A stretch of 64,000 bases of DNA, from positions 62,001 through 126,000 of the forward strand of contig QXCR01000049.1 in assembly GCA_004380135.1 (NCBI GenBank). The letters are read 5' to 3'. The notes below the pieces were generated by a model, which worked only from the letters and a program-made list of their open reading frames with translations, searched no databases and had not been told where the DNA came from. Positions 63,227 to 64,000 of the stretch are shown here, in pieces. The stretch comes from Stemphylium vesicarium. Taxonomy: Eukaryota; Ascomycota; Dothideomycetes; Pleosporales; Pleosporaceae. Positions within the stretch are counted from its first letter, which is position 1; each line of letters opens with the position of its first letter. The translations under genes were made by a program, and so were the position numbers.

Positions 63227-64000
63227 ATGGGTCCTATCAAGATGAAGAACACCGGCAGTAGTCGAAATCCAAAGGGCCAAAGTGAGAAAAAGTCTAGCAT
63301 TGAAGATCATGACGAAAGACTTAGAAAGCTCGAAGAAGAACGTGCGGAGTTACTTGAGAAAAAGAACGAGGGCATGTTTACCGAAGACAACGAAGCGAGA
63401 CTTGATACGATAGAGAAGGCAATAAGCAAGTACACTGTCGCCATGACACAAGCGAAGTTGAGTACCGCCGCAGGACCCATACGTGATTCTAGCGCAGCAA
63501 CGGAAAGAGATACTGTAGGCCAAAACGTTACTGGACAGGCTGTGGCTGAACAGCATGTGACCGAACAGCATACGACCGAACAGCATGCGACCGAACAGCA
63601 TGCGACCGAACAGCATGCGACCGATAATGATGCGACCGATAATGATGCGACCGAACATGATGCGACCGAACATGATGCGACCGAACATGATGCGACCGAG
63701 AAAAAGGTGGCAGAACAAAATGCGGTAGAACGAAATGCGACAGCCAACGAGCCATACCCCAAAGCGACGCATGCAAACGCTCAAGAAAGTCCTTCAAGAC
63801 ATGGAAAAATTAAGAGAGAACCTTTAGGAGACTTAAATCTATCCACTAATAGGCTTGTGGATAATCTCGATATGGCATGGGATGTTAACGTCAATGATAC
63901 CCATGTAGAGTCCTCGCTGCAGAATCTCTCTAAAGAAGCCTTTGGTCACATTATGAGGCACTCTCAAGCTCGCTACTGTGTTAGATACGGGTCTGCGGAT
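63227..64000 (+). CDS. Repeat-containing hypothetical protein, 3' end outside window
   Basis: An open frame of 258 codons from the ATG at 63227 to the window edge with no stop. It starts MGPIKMKNTGSSRNPKGQSE, continues as a charged coiled coil (ERLRKLEEERAELLEKKNEG), then a Thr/Glu-rich block of 5-residue repeats (TEQHA, TDND, TEHD variants) coded by a 15-bp minisatellite. A folded-looking part follows (FGHIMRHSQARYCVRYGSAD) at the edge. Minus-strand ORFs over it that read as Cys/Ser or Arg/His repeats are shadows of the minisatellite. Function unknown. Confidence 0.55.
   Translation, partial: MGPIKMKNTGSSRNPKGQSEKKSSIEDHDERLRKLEEERAELLEKKNEGMFTEDNEARLDTIEKAISKYTVAMTQAKLSTAAGPIRDSSAATERDTVGQNVTGQAVAEQHVTEQHTTEQHATEQHATEQHATDNDATDNDATEHDATEHDATEHDATEKKVAEQNAVERNATANEPYPKATHANAQESPSRHGKIKREPLGDLNLSTNRLVDNLDMAWDVNVNDTHVESSLQNLSKEAFGHIMRHSQARYCVRYGSAD
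63546..63720 (+). repeat. In-frame 15-bp coding minisatellite
   Basis: About eleven units of GAACAGCATGCGACC and variants (GATAATGATGCGACC, GAACATGATGCGACC) in tandem. The period is a multiple of three, so unit gain or loss preserves the frame of the surrounding gene. Sub-blocks of identical variants indicate recent unit duplication. Confidence 0.88.

Noticed and set aside
63307..63797. Minus-strand ORFs with Cys/Ser or Arg/Ser/His repeats
   Set aside because: Shadows of the in-frame 15-bp minisatellite of the plus-strand gene, which has an open, well-mixed frame from 63227.
1..64000. Search for a DUF3435 captain tyrosine recombinase
   Set aside because: No ORF shows the expected recombinase pattern. 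The transposase at 10688 is a Fot1 DDE enzyme and not a captain.

Overview
This is a stretch of nuclear genome from a filamentous ascomycete (Pezizomycotina; the gene content looks most like a Dothideomycete, but that is inference). The evidence is short introns (mostly 41-68 nt) with GT..AG ends and CTRAC/CTGAC branch sites, Zn2Cys6 regulators, a Fot1/pogo transposon, a CSC1/OSCA channel, an AA11-like LPMO, and the fungal families DUF3723, patatin-like phospholipase and ferric reductase. I rebuilt most multi-exon genes by hand. Where I give a spliced gene, the exon lengths sum to a whole number of codons.

Layout. 1-9.6 kb: the 3' end of an unknown gene, a small membrane protein, a Zn2Cys6 regulator, one member of a dispersed paralogue pair, and a JmjC-type gene broken by an apparent one-base slip, with a 23-bp minisatellite just upstream. 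9.8-19.5 kb: a mosaic of mobile elements (an apparently intact Fot1-like transposon, the end of a second transposon and its gutted copy, and a 440-bp repeat with RIP-like differences). It surrounds a DHA2-type MFS exporter and a GT1-like glycosyltransferase, and ends in a TPR relic. 19.7-33.4 kb: the second paralogue, a complete DUF3723 gene, SET, PAQR, F-box-like, AA11-like LPMO, RRM-like and RING genes, and a dead P450. 33.4-44.5 kb: repeats, a dead LPMO, four unrecognised genes and a striking array of three near-perfect palindromes. 44.5-64 kb: a CSC1 channel, a BTB protein, a short Zn2Cys6 protein with a suspicious splice site, a second DUF3723 gene, an intact patatin-like phospholipase, coiled-coil and pseudokinase-like genes, an intact ferric reductase, a MADS-like protein and a repeat-bearing gene that runs off the right edge.

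How it fits together. DUF3723 (two copies), a patatin-like protein, a ferric reductase and an NLR-type TPR relic are the accessory families known to recur in Starship giant transposons. The window therefore looks like Starship cargo or the decayed remains of it. I saw no DUF3435 tyrosine recombinase (captain) and no element boundary, so this remains a hypothesis. I recognised no tRNA, rRNA or CRISPR array.
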